Source of the DNA: Lunularia cruciata
Lineage: Eukaryota; Streptophyta; Marchantiopsida; Lunulariales; Lunulariaceae
Assembly (NCBI GenBank): GCA_948567375.1
Contig: OX419760.1
Span: 31,558,001-31,622,000 of the forward strand
Direction of reading: 5' to 3'
Length of the DNA: 64,000 nucleotides
The notes under the pieces are model-generated. The model had not been told where the DNA came from, did not search any database, and saw nothing but the letters and a program-made list of their open reading frames with translations. Positions 12,333 to 22,777 of this stretch are shown in pieces; position 1 is the first letter of the stretch; every line of letters starts with the position of its first letter. Position numbers and translations under genes: made by a program.

Positions 12333-12976
12333 TATGAGCCAGCTTGTCTCTCACTCAGGATGAACCTCAGATGGCTATTATGGTAGCGCACCATGGACTA
12401 AGAAGGCAAGGAACCCCAACTCCATCATACTCCTCCAAGGCTAACACTCCAAGGCTCAAGACATTGCTTACTAGAGAACTCAATGAGAGAGAGATAGCTG
12501 CAAATGAAAGGATGATGAGTACCTCCTCACCCCTTTTTTATATACTTGTGAAATAGTTACGTACCAAAGTTACTAATTACTGTAGTAACTCAAGTTACTA
12601 GACTAAAAGTCAAGTAAAGTAAAAAAGTAGAAAGGAATATCCATTCATATGGGCATATTCCACTAGCATGTGATCTTATCTTGACCCAACCACTAAGTCA
12701 AAGACTCCTTCACATGGGCTATCCTTGGACTATAGAAGAATCCAAAACAAAAAGGCTTGCGGGCCCAAGAGTTCTCAACTCTTTCCTTGAAGTCAAACAC
12801 CTAGGAATAATACCAAGTCAACACTTTAGAATCCAAAATAGTGGTGCTCATCTTTTCCACTTCCTCTAAATTAAGGTCTCCTCTATCTTAGATATGACTA
12901 ACTTTAGCTAATCATGACTAATGTAGAACAATCCTTTATCTCTATGTAAATAATATCTTTTAAGTACTTGTAATAT
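12333..12976 (-). repeat. Element B 3' LTR (left), first part
   Basis: Begins TATGAGCC (TGTGAGCC in the right LTR) and follows the right LTR closely to 'aagtacttgtaatat', where a family-C LTR is inserted. The remaining 52 bp of this LTR are at 15606-15657, ending GGGTGTTGCA. Confidence 0.88.
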
Positions 12977-15605
12977 TGTGACAACCTAACAAATATCACT
13001 TTTGCGGTAATCAAGTAAGTAAAGTTTGTTCCCATAGAGATATGATTTAGAATTGGTCAAATACAAAGTCAAATAGTAACAATGTAGTTCTTCTTGAGTT
13101 CCTCTTTTGTCTCTCAAGTAGAAACCACAATCAGAAGAGAGTAACATGCACTGACTCACAGTCTTGTCACGAATTCACACTCCTTAATCACAACACCTTC
13201 AATTCTTTCCAAAAAATCTTGATTGTGATGATTCAAGCTCTCCCAAAAATGGCATTTCACTGCAAAACAACTTTGCCTTAGAATTGTGTTCTACCTCTCC
13301 ACTAAAGGCACAAATTCCTAGATCAAAATTGCTTCACCTCAACACTACATTGCATTCACAAATGCAAAATACTACCAACACTACAATTCTTCTCAGATCT
13401 GTCAAGGCATTGCTTCGATTGCACTTCACTTAGGATCACACACACAGAATGAAGATCAAGGTTGTGGAATCCAACATCCAACAAGCACACTGACTTACAC
13501 TTCAAATTTCTACATACACTCACAAACATATACACAAAGTTGATACTCAGAATCAAACTCAAGCAACAAGCACTGCTTCACAACACTTTGTTTTATCTAT
13601 TCTTAGAAATAATGAGCATTGAACAACATTTTCATGCAAATGCCACTCTTAAATAGTGAAGCAAACGACAATTCTAACAAAATATTGTTTCCTAACAACT
13701 CTACAAACTTGCAAATCTGAACCAACAATGCACCTCTTCATATTGACCTCTTCAAATCTCAATTCTGTTTCTAATCCAATCCGATGTCTACCTCTTCCTC
13801 AGCTTTCGAACCCGATCCCAAAGTAACTTCACTCACTACTACTCTATCCTCGTGTAATACCAAGAGCTAGCCATATGATCTAGATGTGAAATTTGGTTGG
13901 GTAACATCTAGAATGATGTTATACATGATGGTCAAAATAGATAAGATAGAAGTATCACCAAAAGAGTACTTCTACTAATAGGGCAAAAATCGAAATAGAC
14001 TTGAGAACCTTAGAACCAATAGCTAGACATATGATTTAAAGGTGAGAATTGGTTTGGTAACATCTGGAAGGATGTTACACATGATGGAATAAACAGATCA
14101 GAAAGAGGTATCACCAAAAGGGGACTTCTACAAATAGAGTAGGAACCGGAATATGCCTGAAATCTTTGAAGGTAATTTCGGAGGCCTAAACGGATGAATT
14201 AGGCCTTGAAAATGTGCAGATGGCCCCCAACAAAGGAGAGGCTGGCCTTCCCTCCCCCTTGCTTTGTCTTATCAAGAGCTTTCCAAAGGTACCTTACTCA
14301 CTTGATTCTGAGATTCCTACAAGAAGATTCCTTAAAAGATTCCCTCCGGTCAAAGCTTGTTTGACCAACCAGATAGGACCTAGACCAGACATGTCACCCA
14401 TCCAAGTAAGTAATCCAAGGGTGGAGCATGCTGACATGTCACCTATCTGTGTCCCTAATCCTATGGTGGAGCTTCTTTGGAGGAGATCCTCTTTATCTAT
14501 ATAATAAAGAGAAGGTGCTCCTTTGGGGCATCGAATGTTTGAGTGTGCAATCTGTGTTTTCTTTCTTCTCTTGTCCTCAGAGTATTACACCTCGGGTTTC
14601 ACAACTCCTAATTTCTCTACCAATTCTAACAATTCTCTTTCTTGATCTGAAATTCTACTAGTGTGTAATCTATCTAACTCCTTATCTCCCAACCCACTCT
14701 TCTCTAATATCTCCGATGGTAACTCCAAAGACATCTGCACTCCTACTTCATCTACTTCAGGTTTCATTACTATCAATTCCTTTGCTAGTTTTACTATATT
14801 CTTATCAAGAATTGTAATTGTAATTGTAATTGTAAAGCATGGGTACACTATCTCTGCCTTCAATTTGTAACCCACTTTCCCCTAATCTCTCATGTCACTA
14901 TCCCGAAGACACTTATTGTCTAATATTTCACTTTGGGTTCATTCACTACTACTTCTCCTTCAATTTCTATTCCATCTTCAATCTGAACTGAAATTGAAGT
15001 CATGGGTATCCTAAATATTTTCTTTCACTCCTCTAATTTCCTCTAATGCCTCGGGCAAGACTCCCAAAGTCATCTTCACTGCACTCCGAGGTCCAACTAC
15101 CTCAGATCTAGTCATCTTGGTCTTGAGGCGAAGTCTCATGACCCAAAGTTGTGTTGACCCGAAGACACCAAACTACTTTGTACATCTATTCCCAAACCTT
15201 CAAATGCTTGTAACTTCTTGTACAGACCTTCAAACTTTGCAATTTTGGTGATAATAGAAAACCTTGAACAAGACACTTCAACTAGATATAACACGCATGA
15301 TTTGGACTTGTGGTCACTGAGATATGGACCTAGCAAGAATCCTAACTTGCAACTTCCATTCCGATGCAAAGAAACCCTCCTTTGGCGTCTAACCTCCTTC
15401 TTCTTCTTCTTTCTCTGACACGAAGTAAGCTTCTTTGGGTCTGATCCAATCCGAGTCCTTCTTCTTCTTCTTACATGAAGTCAACTTCCTTGGGTTGAAT
15501 CAAAATACAAACTTCTCATTGTTTCTTCTCAATTTGGGTTCAATTTGGTTTCAATAATGCACTCTTCTTTAAAACTCGTCCAAAATGAAAAATGTGGGCA
15601 CCACA
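12977..15605 (-). mobile_element. Family-C LTR (solo, internally shortened) inserted in the element B LTR
   Basis: Begins TGTGACAACC and ends GTGGGCACCACA. The flanks AATAT (12972-12976) and AATAC (15606-15610) are a 5-bp target duplication with one mismatch; the uninterrupted LTR at 22087-22777 reads AATACTAAGC at this point. Without the nested 737-bp insertion it is about 1.9 kb, against about 4.0 kb for the complete family-C LTR at 35326-39365, so the middle is deleted. A minus-strand frame at 14585-14875 still matches the LTR protein of element C (VDEVGVQMSLELPSEILEK). Confidence 0.85.
13853..14589 (-). mobile_element. Family-A solo LTR nested in the family-C LTR
   Basis: 737 bp, ends TGTAATAC...GTATTACA, flanked by a perfect 5-bp duplication CCTCG (13848-13852 and 14590-14594). 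It interrupts family-C sequence: 'ctatcctcg' before and 'cctcgggtttcacaac' after join to match 36190-36210. It is opposite in orientation to the LTRs of element D. This is the innermost, hence latest, layer of the left half of the stack. Confidence 0.92.
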
Positions 15606-15657
15606 AATACCAAGCTAAATATCACGATACCACATACATGCACAAATGGGTGTTGCA
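15606..15657 (-). repeat. Element B 3' LTR (left), remaining end
   Basis: Continues the LTR interrupted at 12976: 'caagctaaatatcac' through 'acaaatgggtgttgca', matching the end of the right LTR (22726-22777). The next bases on the minus strand (GGGGGTAAA, 15658-15666) form a plausible polypurine tract. Confidence 0.88.
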
Positions 15658-15665
15658 TTTACCCC

Positions 15666-18600
15666 CGGACTAAGTTTTCACTTTGTCTTCAAAGTGAAGG
15701 TCTCTCTACCTTCTATGATATATCTTCAACTTATCATGGTTAATCCTATCAAAGTGTCTTCTTCCCAACTCCTTGAGATCATAGGTGTAATTTCCCCACA
15801 CCTTCTCTACTATGAAAGGTCCAAAGTACTTTGGCAAAAACTTTTTTTGCACTCTCTTGAATCAAATAGAATCAAACAACATTACCCAATCACCTTCTTT
15901 GAAAGGCTCCACCTTCTTCTTGCCTTGTCTCTTGTCATAGCTCTCCTTTTGTTTCCTTTAGGCTTGCTCCACTCAAACCATAGCAACTGCACTTGCCTCT
16001 TCCAACTCCATGAGTTCTTCCTTCCTTGACTTCTATGCATCACCTCCTTGTGCTTTCTTCAATCTCTTATGAATACTTTGGAATGTAGGAAGATCAAAGT
16101 GAATAGGTCGGGTAGACTCAATACCATATACCAATTGAAATGAAGAATATTTGTTGAAGTCTTCATGGTTGTGCTATACTCCCACAAGACTAAATGAATC
16201 CTCTTGTCCCAATGATGTTTAGCCCCCTCTATTTCTGCATCTTTGGCCAACATCATGCACAAGGTCTGATTGGTTCTCTCTTCCAAGCCATTGGAATTTG
16301 GCTTATAGGATGTAGTTACTCTATGTGTGATAGAGCAATGTTGTAGCATGGTTATAGTAATGCTTCCTGTAAACTCTCCTCCTCTATCAAAAACCAACTC
16401 CAAAGGGCATCCAAATCTAGTGATAATGCATTCATAAAGAAATCTACCAACTTCATCTCATTCTTGTCCCTCAATGGTCTAGTCTCAACCCACTTGGTAA
16501 GGTAATCAGTAACTACCACAATGTACCAATTGTTCTTCGGGGTTCTATTGAGAGGACCTACAAAATCAATCCCCCACTTCTTAGGTCCGAGCAATGGAAT
16601 TGATCTAAGTGGTGGAGTAGATGTAGACTTTCTAGCAAAAGCTTAATAAACATGATAAGTTTTGCAATAATCAAGACCATCCTTGAAAATCCCTCTCCAA
16701 TGGTAACCTGCATCTAGAATCTTGAAAGCAGTCACCTTTCCTGCAAAGTGTCCTCCACACACTAAACCTTCATGAAACTCCTTTATAAGTAGGATAGACT
16801 CTTCCTCACCCACTGCTCTTTGAAGTAGACCATCTGCTCCTTGGTGAAAAAGAATATCCTCCACCATTGTGTAAGGTCTAGATCTTGCTGCAAGGGCCTT
16901 CCTCTCCCTAGCATGCATCCCTTCAAGATAGTTACCTCTTGTCACAAAATCCACAATCTCTTTGTTCTCCATTGGAACCTCTTGAGTGACTGAGATTGTC
17001 ATAAGTTCCTCATCCAGGAAAGAATCATCTACAGGCTCATCTCCATCATGATTATAGGCTCTAGATAACAAATCAACATTTGCATGTTTCTTTCTTGGCC
17101 TATCCTCAATGGTGTAGTCATACTCAGACAAGAGTATCATCTACCTTGCTAGTCTTCCTTCAACATTAGGCTTGTTTAAGATGTACTTCAAAGCCTTATG
17201 ATCCATGAAAATGGTGCCTTTCCCTCCAATCAAGTAGTGTCTAAACTTCTTGAGACCAAAGATCATTGCCAACCCTTCTCTCTTTGGGATAGAGTAGTTC
17301 TTTTCTGCTTAAATCATTTGCCTACTAGCATAAGTTATTGGATGATCATGCCCATCTTGGTCTAATTGACTAAGAGTGCATCCTATAGCTACATTAGAAG
17401 CATTAGTGTAGAGGATGAAAGGCTTACTCCAATCAGATTTAGCAAGAATTGAAGCTACAACAAGGGATTGCTTGAGCTCCTCAAAATCTTTGAGAGCCTC
17501 CTTGTCTTCCAAAATCACCATGTAATCTACACTCTTCTTCATGTAGATAGTCAATGCATAAGCCTTGTTGGAAAATGAGAAGATGAACCTCCTATAGTAC
17601 CCAACCATCCCCAAGAATTGGAGTAACTTTGTCAAGCTTGAAGGTAATGGAAGGTCTGAGATTTTCCTCACCTTCTCAAGATCAACTGCTATTCTATCCT
17701 TGGAGATGATGTGCCCCAAAAGTAGACCTTCTTCACATCCAAAAATGCACTTCTCTGGGTTGAGTGATGCATTTGCCTCATCCAAGCATTGCCAAACCTT
17801 GATTAGGTGCTCAAAGTGCTCCTCCTTGCTCCCATAGACACAAAAGTCATCAATGAAATCTCTCACAAATTTTCCAATGAAAGGTTCAAATACCTTGTTC
17901 ATGAACCGCTGGAAGGTGGCTGGAGCATTGCAAAGCCTAAAAGGCATGACCTTGAAAGCGTAAGTTTCCCAAGGTGTGATGAATATGGTGAGATGTTGAT
18001 GCTCTGGTGCAATCTTGATTTAGTTATATCCACTATAACCATCTCCAAAACTATACCTCTCATGACCTGCAACCTCCTCCAAGATCTCATCAATAAATGG
18101 CAATGGGTTGTAGTCCTTCTTGGTAATAGCATTGAGCTTCTTGTAATCCATACATACCCAAAGCTTGCCATTATTTTTCTTCACAATGACAATTGGAGAC
18201 ACTCATTGAATTCTCTACCTCAAAGATAAATCCAGCCTCCTTGAGCTTATCAATCTCCTCCTTCACAACCAAATATATGGGTGGGCTAACACAATGTTGT
18301 TTTTGGTGGATTGGTTTTGCATGTGACTCCACGTCTATCTTGTGCTCCTCCAAGGTGACTTCCTTCAAATCCTTGTAATTAAAATCAAACACATGGATGA
18401 ACTTGAGGAAAATCTCCTCAAATCTCACCTTCTCTTCCTTGGTAATATTTGGACCATACTTAAGGGTTGATAACCTTCTCTCTACCTCCTCAAGTGTCAA
18501 TGGTGATTTATTTGGGTCCTTCAAAACCTCTGGCTTAGGTGCAAAATTCATAGCACAGAAAGGATACACATCTGAATCAGATCTAGATTCAGATTCATCC

Positions 18601-19272
18601 TCCTCCATGGAGGTCTCTTCTTCCATGCTTGTGTCCACACCTGAAGCTACTTCTTTAGAATCTGATTCCCAATAATCAGAAGATGGTGTATCTGAATGTG
18701 AAGTGTTGGTTGTGTTATTCACAGGAACTGTGACTCTATGGTTTGATGGCCCAATCCTCAAGTACCCTTTGTGCCATCAATCAGTTGTGCATGTTGCTCT
18801 CAACCATGGCCTCCCAAGAAGTAAGTCATAGCTTGAATCCTTCAAGACTTTGAAAGTCATGAGATTTTGAGCTCCCATGACTGAAACTACCACCTTATCC
18901 ATCACCCCTATTGGTCAAACTTCTTGCTTGTTTGCCATGCTCACCACAAATGTTGAAGGTCTTGAGGGTATCATACACCAACTTCTTCATCAACCTTTCT
19001 GACATGGCATTTATTGTTGATCCTCCATCAACCAATGCATCCTTGATGTTGTGACCATTCACTCTCACATCAATCTTGGAGGTATATTCACAAGCCTCCC
19101 ATGGTGCTGGCTTGGCATCCACCACCTCCATTGATATTGGAGCTTTTGTCTTCTTCCTCTTGCTCCTTGTAGAACTCAAATCACCTCTAAGTTCTTTTCT
19201 CAAGGTAGGGTTCAAAGCAATCAATTGGCCTATTGTGATGTTAGCCTTGTGGCTATCAACATCCTCCAACAC
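15666..19272 (-). pseudogene. Element B pol: protease, RT, RNase H, integrase
   Basis: Minus strand, domains in order. 18895-19272: protease with DALVDGGSTINAMS (VDGGS active-site form). 18020-18761: pre-RT linker (acidic, S/E-rich) and RT N-terminus, with MSPIVIVKKNNGKLWVCMDY. 17309-17947: RT palm with MPFRLCNAPATFQRFM and active site FIDDFCVYG (codons near 17845-17860), then the RNase H start (YTNASNVAIGCTL). 16643-17140: RNase H end (KKHANVDLLSRA) and the integrase zinc-finger region (HEGLVCGGH...YHWRGIF...YC). 16352-16594: integrase core (WGIDFVGPL). 16059-16403: DRGGEFTGS and the E-containing SNGLEERTNQTL. About 15690-15905: C-terminal domain (FKEGDWVMLF, FLPKYFGPFIVEKV). Each block is in good condition but frames change between blocks, so the polyprotein is broken. 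The gag frame and the protease frame differ by one base. Confidence 0.85.
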
Positions 19273-19276
19273 ATTG

Positions 19277-20529
19277 TTATTCTATTGTTGCTTTGAAATC
19301 AAGAAATCCTCCATCCCCTACTTCTTCCTCGGAGTCTTTGTTATTGATAATGTTGAGGCGAGTGCTCCTAGTAGACATAGGAGTATCCTTGCTTGGACTA
19401 AATCCTTGAGAAGAATGAACATCCTTTGCAAAACAAGCTTTCTTCTTCTCTTGTGCCAAAAGCTCCAAATTAAGACCCTTGGAGTTTGAGCACTCTCCCT
19501 TCTCATACTTGCTCTCAACCACATCTATGGATGCTATCTTCTTACCTTTGTTTGCATTAGGAGCCACTTGGATTTCACTACCTCCCTCTTTCCCTCTATT
19601 GGCTCCCTCATAACTCCTTCCTCCATGGTAAGTAGAATTTGGGCAATTCCTTTGGATATAGCCTCTTCCTCCACAACCTAAAAAATTTCTATCATTGAAA
19701 TTGTTGGCTGGTTGGCCTCCTCTATATGGATAGTTTCCATAACTCCTAGGCCCTCTCTCTACATTTTGATCCACTCTTCTCTTCTCCTATAGTTGCACCA
19801 CATTGATTTTAAGATCTACAAGTTGTTCGGTGATGGTTTGAAGTGGATCCTTTGGTAGAGGTGCAAGAATTGGAGCAACTTCTACTTGTGGTGCAAACCT
19901 TGCCACCAAAGTATCAGAAGTTCCACCATACTTGTAGCCTTGAGGAGGATGCACAACCTCCTTCACCACCAAATCACTCTCATCTCCTTCCAAACTCTCC
20001 TCCATACAAATTGCAATCTTGATAGCTTCAACCTTGGAAGAAGGTTTCTCATATCTCACCTTGCTTCTAATTTGTGGTCTCAACCCTCCCATAAAATTAT
20101 TGGTGAGCATGGCTCCTATGCCAATCATAGTAGTCTCCACATCATCTCCACCCTTCCTCAACACTATGCAAAATCTGGACTCTAACTTTTCCACTCTTTC
20201 CACATAGACTTTCACTTTCTTTCCATCTCCTTGTTTGAGAAAGGTAACCTCACTCATCAATCTCTCATAACTCTCATCTGGGAGAAAGTTCTCAATGAGT
20301 GATAAAGTCAAACTCTCCCAAGACTTTTCTTCCCCATCTCTCCTCTCTCTCTTTTGGTATTCTGACTCATACTATGTAAGTGCTGCATCCTCAAAGAAAT
20401 CTAGTAATAATGAGGCCCACTCATTCTTCCTCCTCTCATTGCTTCCTATACAAGCTCTCTTGAAGTCTCTCACAAAGGCCTCCACATCTTCTCCATCCTT
20501 GCCACAAAAAACTAAAAGTTTCTCCATCT
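19277..20529 (-). pseudogene. Element B gag (capsid and zinc knuckle), two TAG stops
   Basis: Reading from an ATG at 20529 on the minus strand gives MEKLLVFCGKDGEDVEAFVR, then a capsid-like domain (RERRDGEEKSWESLTLSLIE; Y.ERVEKLESRF; FMGGLRPQIRSKV), and a G/R/N-rich tail with a knuckle CGGRGYIQRNCP in which Gly replaces the second Cys. The frame is open for 418 codons except for TAG at 20372-20374 and at 19787-19789. Both are explained by CAG-to-TAG changes (LT[Q]YESEY; VQL[Q]EKRRVD). Established: the Ty3 gag capsid domain is followed by a CCHC nucleocapsid. Inference: the stops are methylcytosine-deamination damage. Confidence 0.82.
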
Positions 20530-20758
20530 TAACCCCTCACTATCTTTCTTTTCTCTCAATTTTTTTCTCTTTTCTTTTTCTCACTCTATAAGTAATAGAG
20601 TATATACATGACTAAAATCATTTGAGAATAATTCACCCAAGAGAACATAAAAGGTTTAGGTTGCTCCAAGATTTCTATAGCAACATCAAATCCTAGAGTG
20701 TATATTAATCAAACTCTCATGGATAGTTTATCCATAAGTTGAAAGATTATCTCCATCA

Positions 20759-21467
20759 CTAATCTTGAGAACTAGCTGATGAAGGTGGTGGTATTTTTGT
20801 AGCTGTACTAAGACTCTCTCCAAGATCTTTCACCAAAGTCTCCAAAAGTGATTTTACTCCACTACACTCATGTCCTTTTGGAAGTCCTTCAACTCCAGAA
20901 ACCACACACAACTCCTTGGTCTTAGATCTTCTCCCTCCCAATCTTGGTGAAGAAGGTCCAACATGCAAACCCAAGTCAAGTAAGCCTCTCTTTTCCCTCA
21001 ATCTCTTGCTCTCAAAGGTCAATAGACATGAACTTGCCTTATGTCCCTTCTCTCCACATAGAAAGCACTTAGACTCACTCTTTCCTCCAAGTGGTGTAGG
21101 TTTTTGGATCCTCTCAACACTCTCTTCAAATTCTATTGTAAACTCTTTTTTCCTCAAATCCACCCCTACAATCACCTCAAACCCTTTGGAAACCTTGCAT
21201 AGTCTCAATTTCCACTCTTGATGAACCTCCATGTTCCCAAGATGAATCTAAACACTCAAACATGCTTTTTGTTCTCACACTCTTCATGCATGAGATCTCA
21301 ATTCTATAGAATTGACCCTTCCTTACAACTTCACTCAAATCTCCCAACCAGTAGGTCATAGTCCTCTCAAATTTTCCACACTTGATCACAACTCTAAGGG
21401 TCCCTCCCTGCAAAATTTTAGATCTTTCCATCGAGCCATTTGGCCTATACACCTTTCTATTCAACAC
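20759..21467 (-). pseudogene. Extra CCHC-containing ORF upstream of gag in element B
   Basis: Two overlapping minus-strand frames, 21177-21467 and 20759-21232. They read on from each other after a one-base shift near 21230 (…SSWEHGGSSR / NMEVHQEWKLRLCK). The second carries a textbook zinc knuckle CFLCGEKGHKASSC (C-x2-C-x4-H-x4-C), preceded by a basic/acidic stretch (GVDLRKKEFTIEFEESVERI). The region lies between the 5' LTR leader and gag and shares no obvious sequence with gag. An additional ORF before gag is known for some Tat-clade (Ogre-like) elements. A CCHC protein there is not something I recognise. The first frame contains YWLGDLSEVVRKGQFYRIEI, unassigned. Confidence 0.6.
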
Positions 21468-22086
21468 ACATATTTCAGAATTGGTCTGAAACCCACCCCT
21501 TCACTTCAAAAACTCATAACTCCCTGTGCAAGAATGATCTATCTCTAATTGTTAAGGCAGAAAGTAGGATATAATGCACTTAATTTTTGTGGAAATTTTC
21601 AGGACAATTTACTAAAAGTTGAAGAAATGGCAGACTCTTTACAATTGTCTTGAGAGCATGCAGTTGCGGGAGCAGTTTACCCTATCAAATTTCAAAAATT
21701 CTAGCCTAGTGCCCATAGTAGCTTTCATAATAGTTTCAAGTGTACTAACTGAAAGATTACCCAAGCTATCATGTGTAGAAATTTCAAATCCAGATCTCAA
21801 ATTTGAGATTTTGCCCAAAATCACCTTAATCCCCTAAATCTGCAATCCACCTCACACAATGTCTCCAAATCCTCTCATGTGTACAAGATATACAAATTCA
21901 CTTCAAAGACATCATAATGTACTACAAGGTATACAAATGGATCTTGGTTCTCTAACATAAATTCAACCCTCTCCTCTCCTAATGTTCTCTCCAAGTGAGC
22001 TCTCATATCCTCTTTTTGCCTAATGTAAAATTGAACACGGAACATTATCTTGCCTTCTAGAGAGGTCTCAGCAACAGAACCAAAAC
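21468..22086 (-). other. Element B leader between 5' LTR and first ORF
   Basis: Non-repetitive leader. Just inside the 5' LTR the minus strand reads GTTTTGGTTCTGTTGCTGAG. The TTGGTTCTGTTGC part is where a primer-binding site should be, but I cannot assign it to a tRNA. A minus-strand open frame (21875-22108) crosses the LTR boundary and is probably fortuitous. Confidence 0.5.
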
Positions 22087-22777
22087 TGTGAGCCGGCATG
22101 TCTCTCACTCAGGATGAACCTAAGATGGCTTTTATGGTAGCACACCATGGACTAAGAAGGCAAGGAACCCCAACTCCATCATACTCCTCCAAGGCTAACA
22201 CTCCAAGACTCAAGACATTGCTCACTATAGAACTCAATGAGTGAGAAATAGCTGCAAATGAAAGGATCATGAGTACCTCCTCACCCCTTGTTTATATACT
22301 TGTGAAATTTTTTTGTACCAAAGTTACTAATTACCGCAGTAACTCAAGTAACTAGACTTAAATTCAAATAAAGTCAAAAAGTAGAAAGGAATATCCATTC
22401 ATATGGGCATATTCCACTAACATGTGATCTTATCTTGACCTAACCACTAAGTCAAGGATTCATTCACATGGGCTTATCCTTGGACTGTAGAAGAATTCAA
22501 AACAAAAAGGTTTACGGGCCCAAGAGTTCTCAACTCTTTCCTCAAAGCCAAACACCTAGAAATAATACCAAGTCAACACACTAGAATCCAAAATAGTGGT
22601 GCTCATCTTTTCCACTTCCTCTAAAATAAGGTCAGTCTATCTTAGCTGTGACTAACTTTAGCTAATCATGACTAATGTAGAACCATCCTTTATCTCTATA
22701 TAAATAATATCTCTCAAGTACTTATAATACTAAGCTAAATATCACAATACCACAAACATGCACAAATGGGTGTTACA
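22087..22777 (-). repeat. Element B 5' LTR (right)
   Basis: 691 bp, begins TGTGAGCCGGCATG and ends GGGTGTTACA. It is the best-preserved family-B LTR. The right flank GCACATAG continues the integrase of element D. Confidence 0.9.

Larger units (their letters stand above)
12333..22777 (-). mobile_element. Family-B Ty3 element (Tat/Athila-like), nearly complete
   Basis: A minus-strand element with two LTRs in the same orientation (left 12333-12976 plus 15606-15657, right 22087-22777) and an interior of about 6.4 kb. It sits inside the integrase of element D: right flank GCACAT, left flank ATGCAC. The minus-strand target was ..GACTATGTGCATAACTGC.. with GTGC duplicated. The interior holds an extra CCHC-containing ORF, gag, protease, RT, RNase H and integrase. 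No chromodomain is seen, and the RT box is FIDDFCVYG, a form seen in the non-chromovirus Tat/Athila clades. It is the least decayed element in the window; gag has only two in-frame stops. Confidence 0.85.

Noticed and set aside
15395-15470. CTT microsatellite as an independent feature
   Set aside because: TTCTTCTT runs here are part of the family-C LTR coding region, where the minus strand encodes K/E-rich sequence.
17807-18229. Plus-strand ORFs opposite element B pol (also 19076-19489, 20916-21221)
   Set aside because: They are antisense shadows; the minus strand carries the conserved RT, protease and CCHC motifs.
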